A stretch of 64,000 nucleotides of DNA from Neolentinus lepideus HHB14362 ss-1 (lineage: Eukaryota > Basidiomycota > Agaricomycetes > Gloeophyllales > Gloeophyllaceae), in the NCBI GenBank assembly GCA_001632425.1, contig KV425639.1:48492-112491 (forward strand), in the 5' to 3' direction. Shown here in pieces: positions 1-11,827 of the stretch. The number at the start of each line of letters is the position of its first letter. Position 1 is the stretch's first letter. Made by a program: the position numbers and the translations under genes. The notes beneath the pieces are model-generated. The model did no database searches. It was not told the DNA's origin and worked only from the letters and a program-made list of their open reading frames with translations.

Positions 1-1630
1 TCCCAATACTGCTCAGCTCAAGAACAAGCCCATGCTTCACCACACCCTCGGTGATGGTCGATTTGATGCATACACGAAGGTCTCCGAGCAATTCACCATC
101 TCCCACGCCGCGCTCATGAACAAGGTCACCGCAGCAGTGGAGATTGACCGTGTCTTGACAGACTGTATTACGATGGTAAGTCGCTTGCCACGTTACAACC
201 ATCTCCGTCCAAAATTGACCGTCGTGCTCAGGGCCGCCCGGTCTACCTCACGCTCCCCACCGACATCTGCTACGAGAAAATCCCTTCGGGGCGTCTGCGC
301 GTGCCCCTCTCAAACCTTCCCCCGGAGAACGACCCCGATATCGAGAGCTTTGTTCTAGATGAGATCGTGCGGCTGCTTCAGGAGGCGGGTCAGGACGCTG
401 TCATCCTGACGGACGCGTGCGCGGTCAGGCATCATGTCAAGGATGAGCTCAAGGAGCTACTCGTGAAAACGCACTACCCGGTGTTCTCGGCACCGATGGG
501 CAAGACGACCGTGAGCGAGAGCTATGACCGGTATGGCGGGATCTACGTTGGGTCCATCAGCCATCCGGATATCAAGGAGAAGGTAGAGAACGCGAAGCTG
601 GTGCTGTCGATTGGTGGGCTGAAGAGCGACTTCAACACCGGTAATTTCACCTACAGCATTCCCCAGGCGAAGACGATTGAGGTCAGTCACTACCTAGCAG
701 CCTTCCCTTCGTTACACTAACATCGTTTGGCTGTTCCAGCTCCACTCTGACCACACCATGGTTCTGCACGCGCGCTTCCCCGGCATTGGGATGAAGCGCC
801 TCCTCCCAAAACTCACCGCGCGTCTGCAGCCCTTCAAGGAAGAGGCGAAGCAGTTGTCAGTACCCACTTTCAAAAACGTTGTGCCCAAGGAGGCGGACAA
901 CGTGATCAGCCACTCGTGGTGGTGGCCAAGGGTGGCCGAGTTCTTCAGGCCGAAGGACATCATTGTTGCGGAGACGGGAACGTCGAGCTTTGGTGTGCTC
1001 GATGTGCCGTTGCCGGACGGTGCGGTGTTTTTGACTCAGATTCTTTGGGGCAGTATTGGATGGACAGTGGGCAGTACTCTTGGGGCAGCACTTGCTGGAA
1101 GGGATCTTGGTCTCGGGAGGACGATCTTGTTCGTTGGTGACGGTAGTTTGTGAGTATCAATTACTTTTGGCAGATAGTCCGACGCTGAACTTGGACATAG
1201 ACAATTGACGGTACAGGAACTGTCGACGATGATCCGAGTGGGTGTCAAGCCGATCATCTTCGTGCTCAACAACCGCGGGTACACCATCGAGCGGTATCTG
1301 CACGGGAAGTTTAGGAAGTATAACGACATTGTCAACTGGTACTTCCCTATCGCTCTCCATCTATGGCTTATCATCACTCATAAAAACTCTCGCAGGAAAT
1401 GGACCAAGTTACTCGACGTGCTCGGTGGCGAGGGCATAACCAAATCGTATACAGTGCACAACAAGGAGGAGGCGAGCAGGCTGCTGGACGACCCTGAGTT
1501 CGCAAGCGCGAAGACGGTGCAACTCGTGGAGGTTATGATGCCGCAGCACGATGCGCCCCGCGGTTTATTGGTGCAGGCGGAGTTGAGTGGGAAGACGAAC
1601 CGGTATGTCGCCGATGCTACGTCGATCTAA
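1..1630 (+). CDS. PDC1: Pyruvate decarboxylase, 3' part (5' end outside window)
   Basis: Cytosolic thiamine-diphosphate enzyme that turns pyruvate into acetaldehyde and CO2 in alcoholic fermentation. The reading frame is open from base 2 and reads KPMLHHTLGDG, typical of the family just before the end of the first ThDP-fold domain. Introns lie near 176-231, 680-738, 1150-1201 and 1341-1394. The middle domain is followed by the C-terminal ThDP/Mg site, GDGS, whose motif ends at FVLNNRGYTIE (split by the intron after 1150). The protein ends ATSI and TAA at 1628-1630. About the last 460 codons are present, and the N-terminal catalytic glutamate region lies upstream of the window. No break is visible. 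Confidence 0.95.
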
Positions 1631-3816
1631 GGGCGCGTCTTTCGCGTCTGGTGTTTGGGCTCGCTTCATACGTCCACCCCCACCCCCCTCCTCTGATGGT
1701 TTGGCGATGTACGCTAAAAGGACGCTCTGATGATGTGTATTTCAAGCAAGTGAATGTGTGTATTCATACTGTAATTGTAATCTGGGTCGACTGTACTTTT
1801 CCATTGCAAGTAGAAGAGTAGAAGATAGAACGATCCCACATAAAATGATATGCCTCTCTAGTGTATTTTGGGTGTGATCTTGGTCGAGCATCCAGGATTC
1901 CCAAGGCTGTATGAGACTTGCACAACGTGACGGTTGAATAAAATACGATGACAATCAATTGAGCGTAGACAAGTGCATTGCATACTCGAATGTGCGACTA
2001 CAGGACGGATGCTGGGGAGAAAAGGACATGTACTCGCTTCGATATTAATGCTAAAATGAAAACAAGGAAGAGAAGTGTGGGATGATCCTCAGGACGCAGT
2101 GAATAATATCGCCAGCCTCAAGCAAGGAATTTCGAGCGCAGGAAGATCTGCCAGTGTGACCTCACGTGCAACTTGAAGGCCACCGTGACCACAACCGCCT
2201 GCCGTATTCGGTGCACCTGCCTATAGTCACGTGCTTTCGTCTGCAATGCCTATGCATAATGCTCACTACTCCACAGATAAGAAATTCTGACTGTCCCCAC
2301 CCCCCAAATATCCTGATATGACGACCGCGTACTACGACGATGCATCGGCTGCTGAACAACCGCAGCACACGCAACCTCTATGACCGACCCAATGATTCAC
2401 TTTGTGTGTTGTTGAAGCAGTAAAAGTTGAGGTTGGTTATTTCTACGAGGTAATTGAATTCCTGTCCTGTTCTGCTGACAAAGCATCTTGAAATGCTTAC
2501 CATCCGGTTCTTCAGTGGTGCTGGACGATCGACGATTTTGACTCTCATTTATCTTAGACGGTGAAGGGACTATGCTGTTCGTCGGTCAGCCTCGCCTGCT
2601 CACCAAATTAGGCCTAGCCCCTTTCCAACTCGCACTCGTGATATTTCAGCCCCTAATATCACTAATTACAAAGCATTCCTTATACGTACGCAGCGAGCAA
2701 CAGAAGGCAATGTCCACAAAAACGTGTCTTCATCATCAGTGGTACAGGCAAGTGATGCACATACATGGCTGTGTGATCGCTACTCATTGCGAACGTTTGC
2801 GGAGGTTATATCGGTGGTACTATATTGTAACGTCTTCTGTGGCATTCCAAGGCAGACTCTCGTAGTCACGGCGCTAGTCAGCCTGACACCAAGAAGGCCT
2901 CACTACTGGAAACCCTGGGTGTCATTGCCGTTATAGGCTCTTACTATACTTACTCGAATACGCGCGAAAATGTGGCTGAAGAAGGTGACTTCATCGTCAC
3001 TGCGGTCGGTCGTCTCCTGTACTCCATTTTGTTGTCTGACAATCCTCAAAGGTGGACTATTATGCGTCGTGTGACTTGGCCAAGGAAGCCACTCTCTCCC
3101 TGGCAGAGCTGGGACATAGCAGGAGCCACGGAACCTACGCCTTTTAACCATATCAATGATAGAATAGATGACTGGACGCTGTATGTGCACCTTCGGGATG
3201 GGTAAAGCTGAATATTACAACAGGGCAGTGTGTGATGTAGGCTTGATACGGTGCCTCCTAAATGCGACTTAGTAGACAAGCAACTGTCTTATATGGAGAG
3301 CCGATCGAGCTCTTTCCCTCGTATGGAGACCAAGAAAGACCAGAAGAGGTCTTATAGCTAGCGTTAAGCCAGAGCTGAAACCTCTGCTTGCCAACGGTAG
3401 GATCCAAGAGTAAGTATAATATCAACGCAGGGAGTCTGCACAGATAGTGCGTGATATTGTTCGGGATTCCTTGCAACACTGCCGGCAGCGGTGCTGTGGT
3501 ACATATAAATAAAAAAAACTAGTCTGCAATTAGTATCCCCTCCTGGCCCTCCTTAATTTTGCGGACGTTTCATATGATAGGAGCGCAAGGTGACCAGACA
3601 GAAGCGCTTAAGGTTTTGAGACGGAGTGCAATTGAAAATGACGATACATAATTCACTTCGCTCTACATGAAACATGGGTATAACAGATACAGCGATCGGA
3701 ATATGGACCCTCCCTCCCCTCGGGGCTTCTCAGTCAAAAAAAGTACTGGCATCGCGAAATGAAAACTGAGCATGATCAGAGAATGCCGATTACTCGGATG
3801 CACTAGGTCATTACGG
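1631..3816. other. Intergenic stretch, no supportable gene
   Basis: About 2.2 kb between PDC and F-box-like gene A. The only long open stretch is on the + strand from about 2829 to 3205 (about 125 codons). It has no convincing start codon and no family I recognise, and reads like a relic or chance frame. The rest is AT-richer sequence full of stops. The PDC 3' UTR must lie in its first few hundred bases. Confidence 0.5.
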
Positions 3817-5512
3817 TTAGTAAGCAGGGTCACCGCGAGTGGGCGCACAAAGATGCTGCAAGTAACATTATCGGATGTCGAAGTTGAGAACTTGAACAGA
3901 TGCACTCACATTCAATTTCGCGGCATGGGCATATCTATGTATTTGCGTACGACAGTTATACCCGTACCAGCAGTCATCAAGAGGAATGTGCATGCCCTCT
4001 ATGCAATCCCGAAAGAAACGCGTCAGCCTGAGATTTACATCACCTTCTACTTGGGTACCCACGCACCTGTACGCTTTCGGTCGAGCCACCACAGGTGCAG
4101 CCTAGATTGTGTAAACGTCAGAAGACAAGAGATGAATATCCAGTCGTCAGGGGACAGGTCCCGATACTGGTCTGAGTCGTCCTTCTTGTCGAACACCCAA
4201 CTCATTATTGGGGCAAAGAAGAGCGTTAGTTGATAGAGGTACTCGTATAAGCTGTTGGTTTCGTACGGGTTTCGAGGAAGATGGCCAATCATTGATGTGG
4301 CTAGGACATGAGGAGGTAGATGGCCTTTCAGAAGTCCCCAGTCTGCGTGTACTAATTTAGTGCAACCATTGCACGGGTGTGTGAGTTACTCACGGAGGCG
4401 CTCCAGAGGCGGACACCAGCATTATTGCAGAGTCGGCCTAGGCAGGAACCAATTGGATCGGGTGCATAGTCGGAGGGCTAGCCTACTCACAAGGTCGGTC
4501 ATATTGTTCATACTCATCGAGGATGACCTTCTTCATCTCGTGCGAATCCCAAACTGGCTCCGACAGTTTGCGAGTCTTGAAGGCTACAGATAGCGCATCC
4601 TTGATGAAGTCGAATTCTTCACCAATACTTCCGTCCCAGGGATCGGCTAAGGCCAGGAGAGGGGCGCCCGACTGATCTTTGAACATCTGCAGTATTACGC
4701 TCGGCGCGCTGAAGAGTGCGAAACCCGTTTCACTGGGCATGCCATCGCCTACGCGACGTTTAGTATTGCAGAGAAGGGTGAAGAATGTCTTGTGCAAAGA
4801 TAGAGATTTTAAGGACATACCCGCGACCTCGAAGACCTCGGCGATTGCAATACTAACCCATTGCACGATTTCGGTCAGAAACTGAACAATCCTCGCAAGT
4901 TCATATAACTCTGCACTGCTAGGGAGCTGCTGAAAAAATGCCTCTTTCAATTCCATATAATTCTCGATGTCCGGGTCGAACAAGTGATAGTTTGGACGGA
5001 AGGCTTCTATATAGAGCCAGAACCTGTACATGGCGCGCGTAAACCGCTTGGACTCGGCATCTGAAAGCACGCTCTTCGAGGAAGATGAGTCTTTGCGACT
5101 AACACCAAACTCAGACTTGGTGATGTGACAACTGCGTGAACGGACTTATACCTCCAACTGAACAAATCTTCCAGCTGACTAACAACTCGAACATTACGTG
5201 CAAGATTGTGCCTCTCTTGGGCAGTAATAGGTACATCCATCACTTGAGCCTTTTGAGGCCAGCCGCCGGGATCACGTGGTCCTTCTTGTGACGAGCCAGT
5301 CTTAACGCTTGAGGCAAAGCGGGTCCGACTTCGCTGTAAGCGACAGAGCGCACAATGGACACAGGATGGCGGTTGTAAACATCATATACTTGTTTGGACA
5401 CTAGCATAAGAGAAGACAGGGAGTCAAAGTCCGTGAGGAACCTCAGAACACAGTCGACGAGATCGTCCGCCATGAGTAAAGAACTTCGAGCTCCGTACGT
5501 ATAGCGCCTCAT
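3817..5512 (-). pseudogene. F-box-like protein A with PBZ-like C-terminal Cys/His motif, frameshifted
   Basis: Start ATG at 5510-5512 (MRRYTYGARSSLL), then an F-box-like segment (MADDLVDCVLRFL, LMLVSKQVYDVY). Paralogs in this window (52313 and 54358, + strand) give the expected exon order. Between GPALPQALRLARH and RDPGGWP the frame shifts near 5270-5285: 14 bases here against 18 in the paralog, too short for an intron. Later exons are clean: RALYRFWLY-like block at 5070-4810, intron near 4820-4749, a short exon GRLCNNAGVRLW near 4440, exon 4330-4070, then the last exons carry DCWYGYNC, RTQ-x-H-x3-HA and LNHLC, stopping at 3817-3819. The last motif resembles a PBZ-type zinc finger. Expected role is substrate adaptor of an SCF ligase. 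It is probably a recent pseudogene, unless the shift is a sequencing error. Confidence 0.6.
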
Positions 5513-5791
5513 CCATCGGATATACAGAGGGGACCCCGACGGGAAATACACTGCAGGAACAATTGCTTGCGCGTTCTGGCTCAAGTCAAGGGCTGCCAAG
5601 CGTGGAGGCTGTGGCGTCTCGAAAGGTCCAGAGGCACACGTGATACCCGGCGTTTGCCGCTGACCACTGTCACGCCTCCTATTAATGGCTTCTGGCTCTG
5701 TTGCAATGCGCCCCAAACTGTCAGGACTCAAGACGTTTTGCTCCTCGACCCTATTAACAACGAACTATACACGCTGTACGGCGCGTGTCTT

Positions 5792-7228
5792 ATGACGCCG
5801 CTACCACTCATCCTTCTGCTTTTCTTGTCTGTCCTGATACCACCGACGTACACCCATCCCATCGACTGGATCCGCAAATTCTCCAGCTCTAATGCTCGGG
5901 CTGGAAGTAATTGGTTCTGGGGCTGGGGAATAGACAGCACTGTCTCCATCGTAGACCGATCCCCACCGCTCAGCTTTTCTTCAAGACCCGCTGCGTTTGG
6001 CGTCGACTTATCCGACCCTTTGTTGGGTTATGTCATACCTCTTTCATCCTTCACCGCACCATGTCCCAGCCAAAGCAGCAATACCACCGTTATAGGAGCG
6101 TTGAATAATCTCGGATGCCCCAAACTATGCGTGGTTGGGCCCAACGAGCCTGAAGTGAACGAGTCTTGGATTGCCCTGGTGCAAAGAGGGAATTGTCAGT
6201 TTGTGGACAAAGCACGGGAGGCTCAGAGGCTCGGAGCACGGGCAGTGGTGGTAGGAGGTGATGACCCTGACGTTAGTGGGAACCCAGACGCGTTGGTAAA
6301 TATGTATAGTCCAGGTAAGACTATCCTCCTTGCTCTGGTCAGCCGGCTAACGATATGGTAGGGGACTCCTCCGACGTTATGATTGCCGCGACTTTCGTCA
6401 AGTACTCCGACTATATGGAATTAATGACACTTATTTCGGTTTCAAATACATCACACGCGGGCCTGCGAACATTGTCTCTCCTGATAACCACGGAATACTC
6501 TGCTTGGGAATGGTATTCGTGAGTTTACTGTTCGCTCTCCGTAGTGTGTATGTAGTCTTATATACTCTGTCAGGCCGGTGCTGACGTTTATCATTATTCT
6601 CTTGCTTCCATCGGCATTGACCTTTCTTACCCTACTCATCCATCGTATCCGAGCTGCCCGTGCTGCACAACGCGACCGTGCACCAGAGGATATCGTCAAG
6701 AATCTACCTTGGCGGGTGTACACGGGGACAGGATGGGAGAAGCATGAAGGCCACACCCCAGGAGAGAACTGTACTGAGCCTCCCTCTATGGATATTGACT
6801 TAGAAGAAGGCCCCGCATCCGATTCCTCGTCTCCTAGCCCACCTGCCACAGATCAGCCGTGGTTCGAGACGCAGACCGAGTGCGCTATTTGCCTGTCGGA
6901 CTTTGCCAGGGGTGATAAAGTACGGGTTCTGCCTTGCCACCACATCTTTCACATGGATGAAGTTGACGAGTGGCTAATTCATCGCAAGAAGCTGGTATGC
7001 TATAGTTCTGAGATCGTTTTGTAGTACCTGATCCTCATCTCTATGCAGTGTCCCGTTTGCAAAGCCGACGTCACCCATCCATTTGTACAGTCGAAGGCCG
7101 ATACCCATCAAGCAGGCCAGCTACTCCCAGATCCCCCAGAAGCATCTGCTGATACCTCAACAAATGTTGACGAGCGGACACCTCTGCTGCGAAGTCGTGG
7201 TGATGACAGTCAAGATCCATCACCATGA
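5792..7228 (+). CDS. PA-TM-RING type membrane protein, RING lacking one zinc ligand
   Basis: Exons 5792-6314, 6362-6518, 6574-6994 and 7049-7228 join to 426 aa in frame. The order is: hydrophobic signal peptide ([14 protein letters not shown]), lumenal protease-associated domain (about residues 60-210, with [23 protein letters not shown]), one membrane segment (about 228-250), an acidic linker and a RING-H2 domain (about 330-372). This is the layout of endomembrane ubiquitin ligases of the RNF13/RMR type. RING ligands seen are C330, C333, C348, H350, H353, C368 and C371. The sixth ligand position, normally Cys, is E356 ([10 protein letters not shown]). A short tail ends in an ERTPLL sorting-like motif. 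Start chosen at the Met opening the signal peptide; upstream in-frame codons lack signal character. Confidence 0.88.
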
Positions 7229-8137
7229 TGATGCTATGTACTGCTATAATGTTACTCGCAACGTAATGAATGATTGTAATGTATCTTAGCTGGATTGTTC
7301 CACCACTCTGCAGAACATATAAGGTGATGGAAGCGGACAGTCCCAGGACACTAAGCTTTAAGCTTTAGGACAAGACATCAGTAGGCGCTCCGGGCCGGTG
7401 GCGTTAGTCGATTGAACGATCCTTTGCTCTCGACAGTCCTGATCTCGCTCAGAAACGCAGGTCAATCTTTTGCAAACAACGTCCTCCTTTTGCTGTGAGG
7501 ACATCCGTTAAAAGACTCCGTCAAGTCATGAATAGCATCCAGTTTGCCGGGGCGCCCTTTCCCCGCTGGAATCTCCGAGATACAACGGCAGACAACGCTG
7601 CATAATCGCATAGTTACCCTACAAGCCTGCGTACCCGTGCTCATTTAGATCTGCTTCTTGAAGACAAAGGTGTGAGCTCGGAACCATTGTCCTTTATCTG
7701 GGCACTCAGGTCTGTGATTATGTTGGCAAGTTGGGAACATGACATGCAACCGCAGATAGCCTCGTTCTCTCCTCACATTTCCACTTCTCTTGGTCTCATT
7801 TGTTGGAGAGACGAGAGACAATGTATGCTGGACTTCATATGCCAGGTCGATACAACAAGCTCTCCGTTGTGAAGATACCATCTTGACGACCGCGTCTGCA
7901 CTAGGTGTCGGTATTGGCTGACAACGTGCCCATATGACGTCGCCGCATAACATTGGCCTGTTCGGGTAATGATGGTAAAGTCATCAAGGTAGGATGGCGA
8001 CGCTTGCGGAATGTCAGGGAGACTATATACGAGTGCGGGTATACTTCTCGGCTCTAGGCCAGTGGCACTCTACCTGGTCACTCCCTGCAGAGGAATAGTC
8101 CTTGCGAGCACGGATGTCCTCCCGCCACGGAGCGTCA
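7229..8137. other. Intergenic stretch, no gene seen
   Basis: About 0.9 kb between two + strand genes. Open frames here are short, overlap on both strands and match nothing I know. It should contain the RING gene 3' UTR and the promoter of the CCCH protein. Confidence 0.5.
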
Positions 8138-11100
8138 ATGTCGAGGCAAGGTCATGGTATGTGCTTCCTGTTTACTTTCGCCGAAGTGGCTTAATTATCT
8201 CTCTTAGCCTTCGCACTGGGCACTGCGTCTCGCGCCCCTCATGCCCCTCCTTCACTGGATGGGGATCAGGTGGCAGGCGTCGGAGGCCCCAATGTTCAGC
8301 GGAAACGGAAAACATGCCGTTTTTTCATGTCTGGATTTTGTGCTAGCGGAGTAGGTTGTCACTTTGTGCATCCCGGGCCGTCCACCGACCCGCGGGAAGG
8401 ACCCACAACCAAGGCTTCTTCTGGTCGCGGTAGCCCATCGACTAGGGGTGTGAGATCTAGTCAGGGTAACAGACCAGACTCTCGGGCAGCCAGGATAACG
8501 TTCGAAGATGTACCTCGGGCAGAACTCGGCTATGACAAGCAAGGTGATCGTGAATTGGCTCCCATCATGTAATTTGTTCTGACCGAATCAAATATTTTTG
8601 ACAGATTATCCGTGTTCCAATTATCTACGGGGGTACTGTCCATACGGTTTGCAGTGTAGATACTATCATCCTCCGCCTGCGTCATCCACTCCAAAGACCT
8701 CTCCGAAGAATGCTCAGGCTTCCCCATCCGTCTCTAGCACTACTTCTTCCCCTCTGGTATGGCCACCACCAACGTATAAACTTCGAGGACTCCCTCGTCC
8801 GGCGTCCTCTGTATCGAGCCCACACACCCCAGAGAGTCCGTTGAAGCGTAATTCGCAGAGGCCGACTATGAGAGGATGGCCAGCTCGTCGTTTAACGTTC
8901 GAGCCTCCAGATTCCACATCGTTGGATGCATCCGCCACAAACTTTGTAATGTCTTCTCCGCTAACGCACAGTAGGAACTCCAGTATGGAAGTCAACCTTT
9001 CGTCAGAGGCGCTCGTATCCCCTTCTCGGGATATGGACCGTGCCGTGGGGAATGGCAGACCTACACCGCTGGACTTCAATCCTGCAGAGACCTCTTCCCC
9101 ACCTCCACACAACACTGCGGCCCTCAGGATTCTCGCGAAGTCCCGTCTACATTCGCCTAATCTACGCCGGTCGTCTGGATTCGAGCTGGATGCGCTCTTG
9201 GAGGACCTCTCGTTAGGCGCAGAGGTGCCAGGGCTATCCTCCCTCGATGCGGAAGACCCTTTCCCTGCATCTCCGACTCCGCGTCGACCTATGCTACGAG
9301 ATCGAATCTTGCAGCCACACATCCCTCCGTTAATGCTTGACGAATTGACGTCTCCGATCGCAGCCACCCGTGCTGAACCACAAATGCCACAGCAACTTCA
9401 GCCATCCCCAGATATACTACACTCATTGTCTACGGTACCTAGGAATATTCCTCCGACATACGAAACGTATCCAGTTCACGCTTCAACGAACGCCATGCCT
9501 GACGTGGATATGGTCTTACAGTCGCTGCTGAGAGCCCCTCCTCACAACAAGCCACAAGGGCAACCCTCTGAAACTACTCTTGCTAAGCTCTCTTCAGGAC
9601 TCTCACTCGAGTCGATCGTTAATAGGAAACAAACCATTCGTAGATCCGGAATCGTATTGAACACGTCTAATGTTCACGGCCACAGAAGTATGTTTCGCTC
9701 GTTCTCACTTTCTAAACAAATTAACTAGCTCACAGCCAAGCGTGGAAAATACCGTGAAGCCTCGCTTCCCTACCCATCCGGAAAGACGTACGTATCGTAA
9801 GTTGTCAGATCTATGATAGGCGCGCGGCAGATGTGGCTCACTTTGCCATAGCAAACATGTAACACACGCTGACGAAAGTTACGAACCTGATCTCCCAAGA
9901 TTGCTTGGTCCATCTCCTGTGGCACTGATGAAACCTGGGGAAACTTCGCCTGTGCCACAGGGCACGCGCCAATCGTCCTCGATCTCTGAACGCGGACTTC
10001 CCCCGCCTCTTTCGCTTGGCCATACATCCGACAATGATGCCTTCTTTACGACTATTGCTTCTCATGACTTTGTCACAGTTTATCAGCCTCCTGCTGCCAG
10101 CGTTTGGCCGAATGACGCGTATTATTCCCTTCAATCTAATGTAAGATCTTCTTTCATGGAGCCCCTTCCTCCGAGCTTTGCTGGAATCGAACCCCCGCCG
10201 TCTACGCGTTGCCCGGTCCCCTCTACTGCAAGCTATGCAAATAATTCCACTTTACGTCCTTCGCTATCTTCCGTCACGAACATTCCAGGTCATTCCATTC
10301 CAGGACCTGCAGTGGATCAATCATCTATGTTGAACCCCTCGGTCCGCTCTTCCCGAGTACCTGATCCCAGTCCCTTACTTAATCCATCAAGTCATGCACA
10401 CTCCTCTACTATACATCCTTCAGTCGATCGTACCGCAAGTCCCCCTGCTACTCGTTACTTACTCGCCTCTCCTGTGGTGCTTGTGCCTATGACCTTGGAA
10501 GATCCATTCCAACCCACGACAGGCCGTTCGCCGCGCTCTTCCAGGAGCACTTCCGCTTATTCTGGCACGACTTATTCCGCCTCAAATCGTGCTCTACACT
10601 CTCCTGCCGATTCGCTTCCCGTGACTCCCCCATGGAGCTACACGAGGCTCCCTGGTGACCTGCATGACCGCGGGCGGCAGCAAGCTGCAGACGACCATAC
10701 ATACGGACATCGTCAAGCAGTGGCGGCCCATGGGGGCACTAGGGGATCACGTAGGAACGGAAGCGCACCACCTGATGGTGGTCGCGGGCGCAAATGTGAT
10801 CGTTTTAAATTCAAGAAAGATTGGCACGGTTGGAACAAACGTAAGAAAGACACAAAGGCTCGTGAACGTAAAATGCGCCCATCCCCAGTGATGCGTCCTA
10901 TCAGTCGCACCGAACAGCGACATAGTCGTCGGGTCGGGAACCGCTACGAGAACGCTCAAGCATCCGGCTCAAGCCAAGAAAGACCCAAGTCGACTCCGCC
11001 GAAATTTGGGACCGTAAGAAGAATCGAACAGGTGATGTCTCCCCCGGTACGTTATCACACTCGTCCGGCATGGGGAGAGATTGACGACTGGGTAGTTCTT

Positions 11101-11154
11101 CGCAGAGTCGCCCTGAAAACTGACGACGCGGGCTTGAACGTTCTAGAATTGTAA
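8138..11154 (+). CDS. CCCH zinc-finger protein with two fingers and long disordered tail
   Basis: Likely RNA-binding protein. First exon starts at ATG 8138 (MSRQGH) and splices at GTATGT (8157) to an acceptor near 8208, giving a continuous frame into the first finger CRFFMSGFCASGVGCHFVH (C-x7-C-x5-C-x3-H). After an intron near 8542-8603 the second finger follows directly: CSNYLRGYCPYGLQCRYYH, same spacing. Two more introns lie near 9689-9739 and 9788-9869. The rest, about 800 residues, is rich in Ser and Pro with a basic patch (HGWNKRKKD, KARERKMRP) and ends VALKTDDAGLNVLEL. Paired fingers of this spacing are known from mRNA-binding proteins. Target and pathway cannot be told from the sequence. 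Confidence 0.8.
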
Positions 11155-11827
11155 TACAGATATGACACCTTCTCTTCGTATGATTTCCGTAACTATGCCT
11201 ACCTTTCTTTATAGTGCACCCATTCTTAACCTCATCCGTGGTAGTGTACGTCAATATACTTACACAGTTTGAATTCGCTCGTTTACTGCGCAGGGTTCCG
11301 TCTGAAGTGGATGCATCAGAACTGCATCTATCGTACACTGAATTGTCAATCTTACGGATTTGTTATGATCAGACCGGTCGCTGGCAGGTGCAGAAACGAA
11401 GCCTAACCGGGATAACAGTCCTGATTGATGTTCCTCATCACTGATCAGAGCCTGCTGTATCGTTAAAGTCCCAAAGGGCAGTGACAGCAGCATGAAACGT
11501 AGGACCAACTTCAAGCTAACTAGCTCGTCCGCGAAATATACCAAAGAGGGCCTCAAGTAGACTACGAAGCGGGAACGAGCCAGTAACTTGACAGCTTCAG
11601 CTATATCTGTCAATCAGGGAGATGGATGGGTACTGAGTGCTGAGTGGACATGTAATCTGCCTGGCCGAGTGTTCCGATGACTTTAAATGAAATATTAGAT
11701 CAGACGAACACTGCGATAAATGGGATCCGGAAGAGAGAGATCAGCATACGATACAACCTCGTATATAACCGGTAAGAATCCTACAGCGTAAAGGAATCGT
11801 TACAATACATGTTTTGTAACTACTGTA
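11155..11827. other. Intergenic stretch between convergent genes
   Basis: About 0.67 kb between the stop of the CCCH gene and the distal stop of the minus-strand orphan gene. No coding signal seen. It must hold both 3' UTRs. Confidence 0.5.

Noticed and set aside
2829..3205. 125-codon open stretch as a gene
   Set aside because: No suitable start, no splice partners that make sense and no recognised family.
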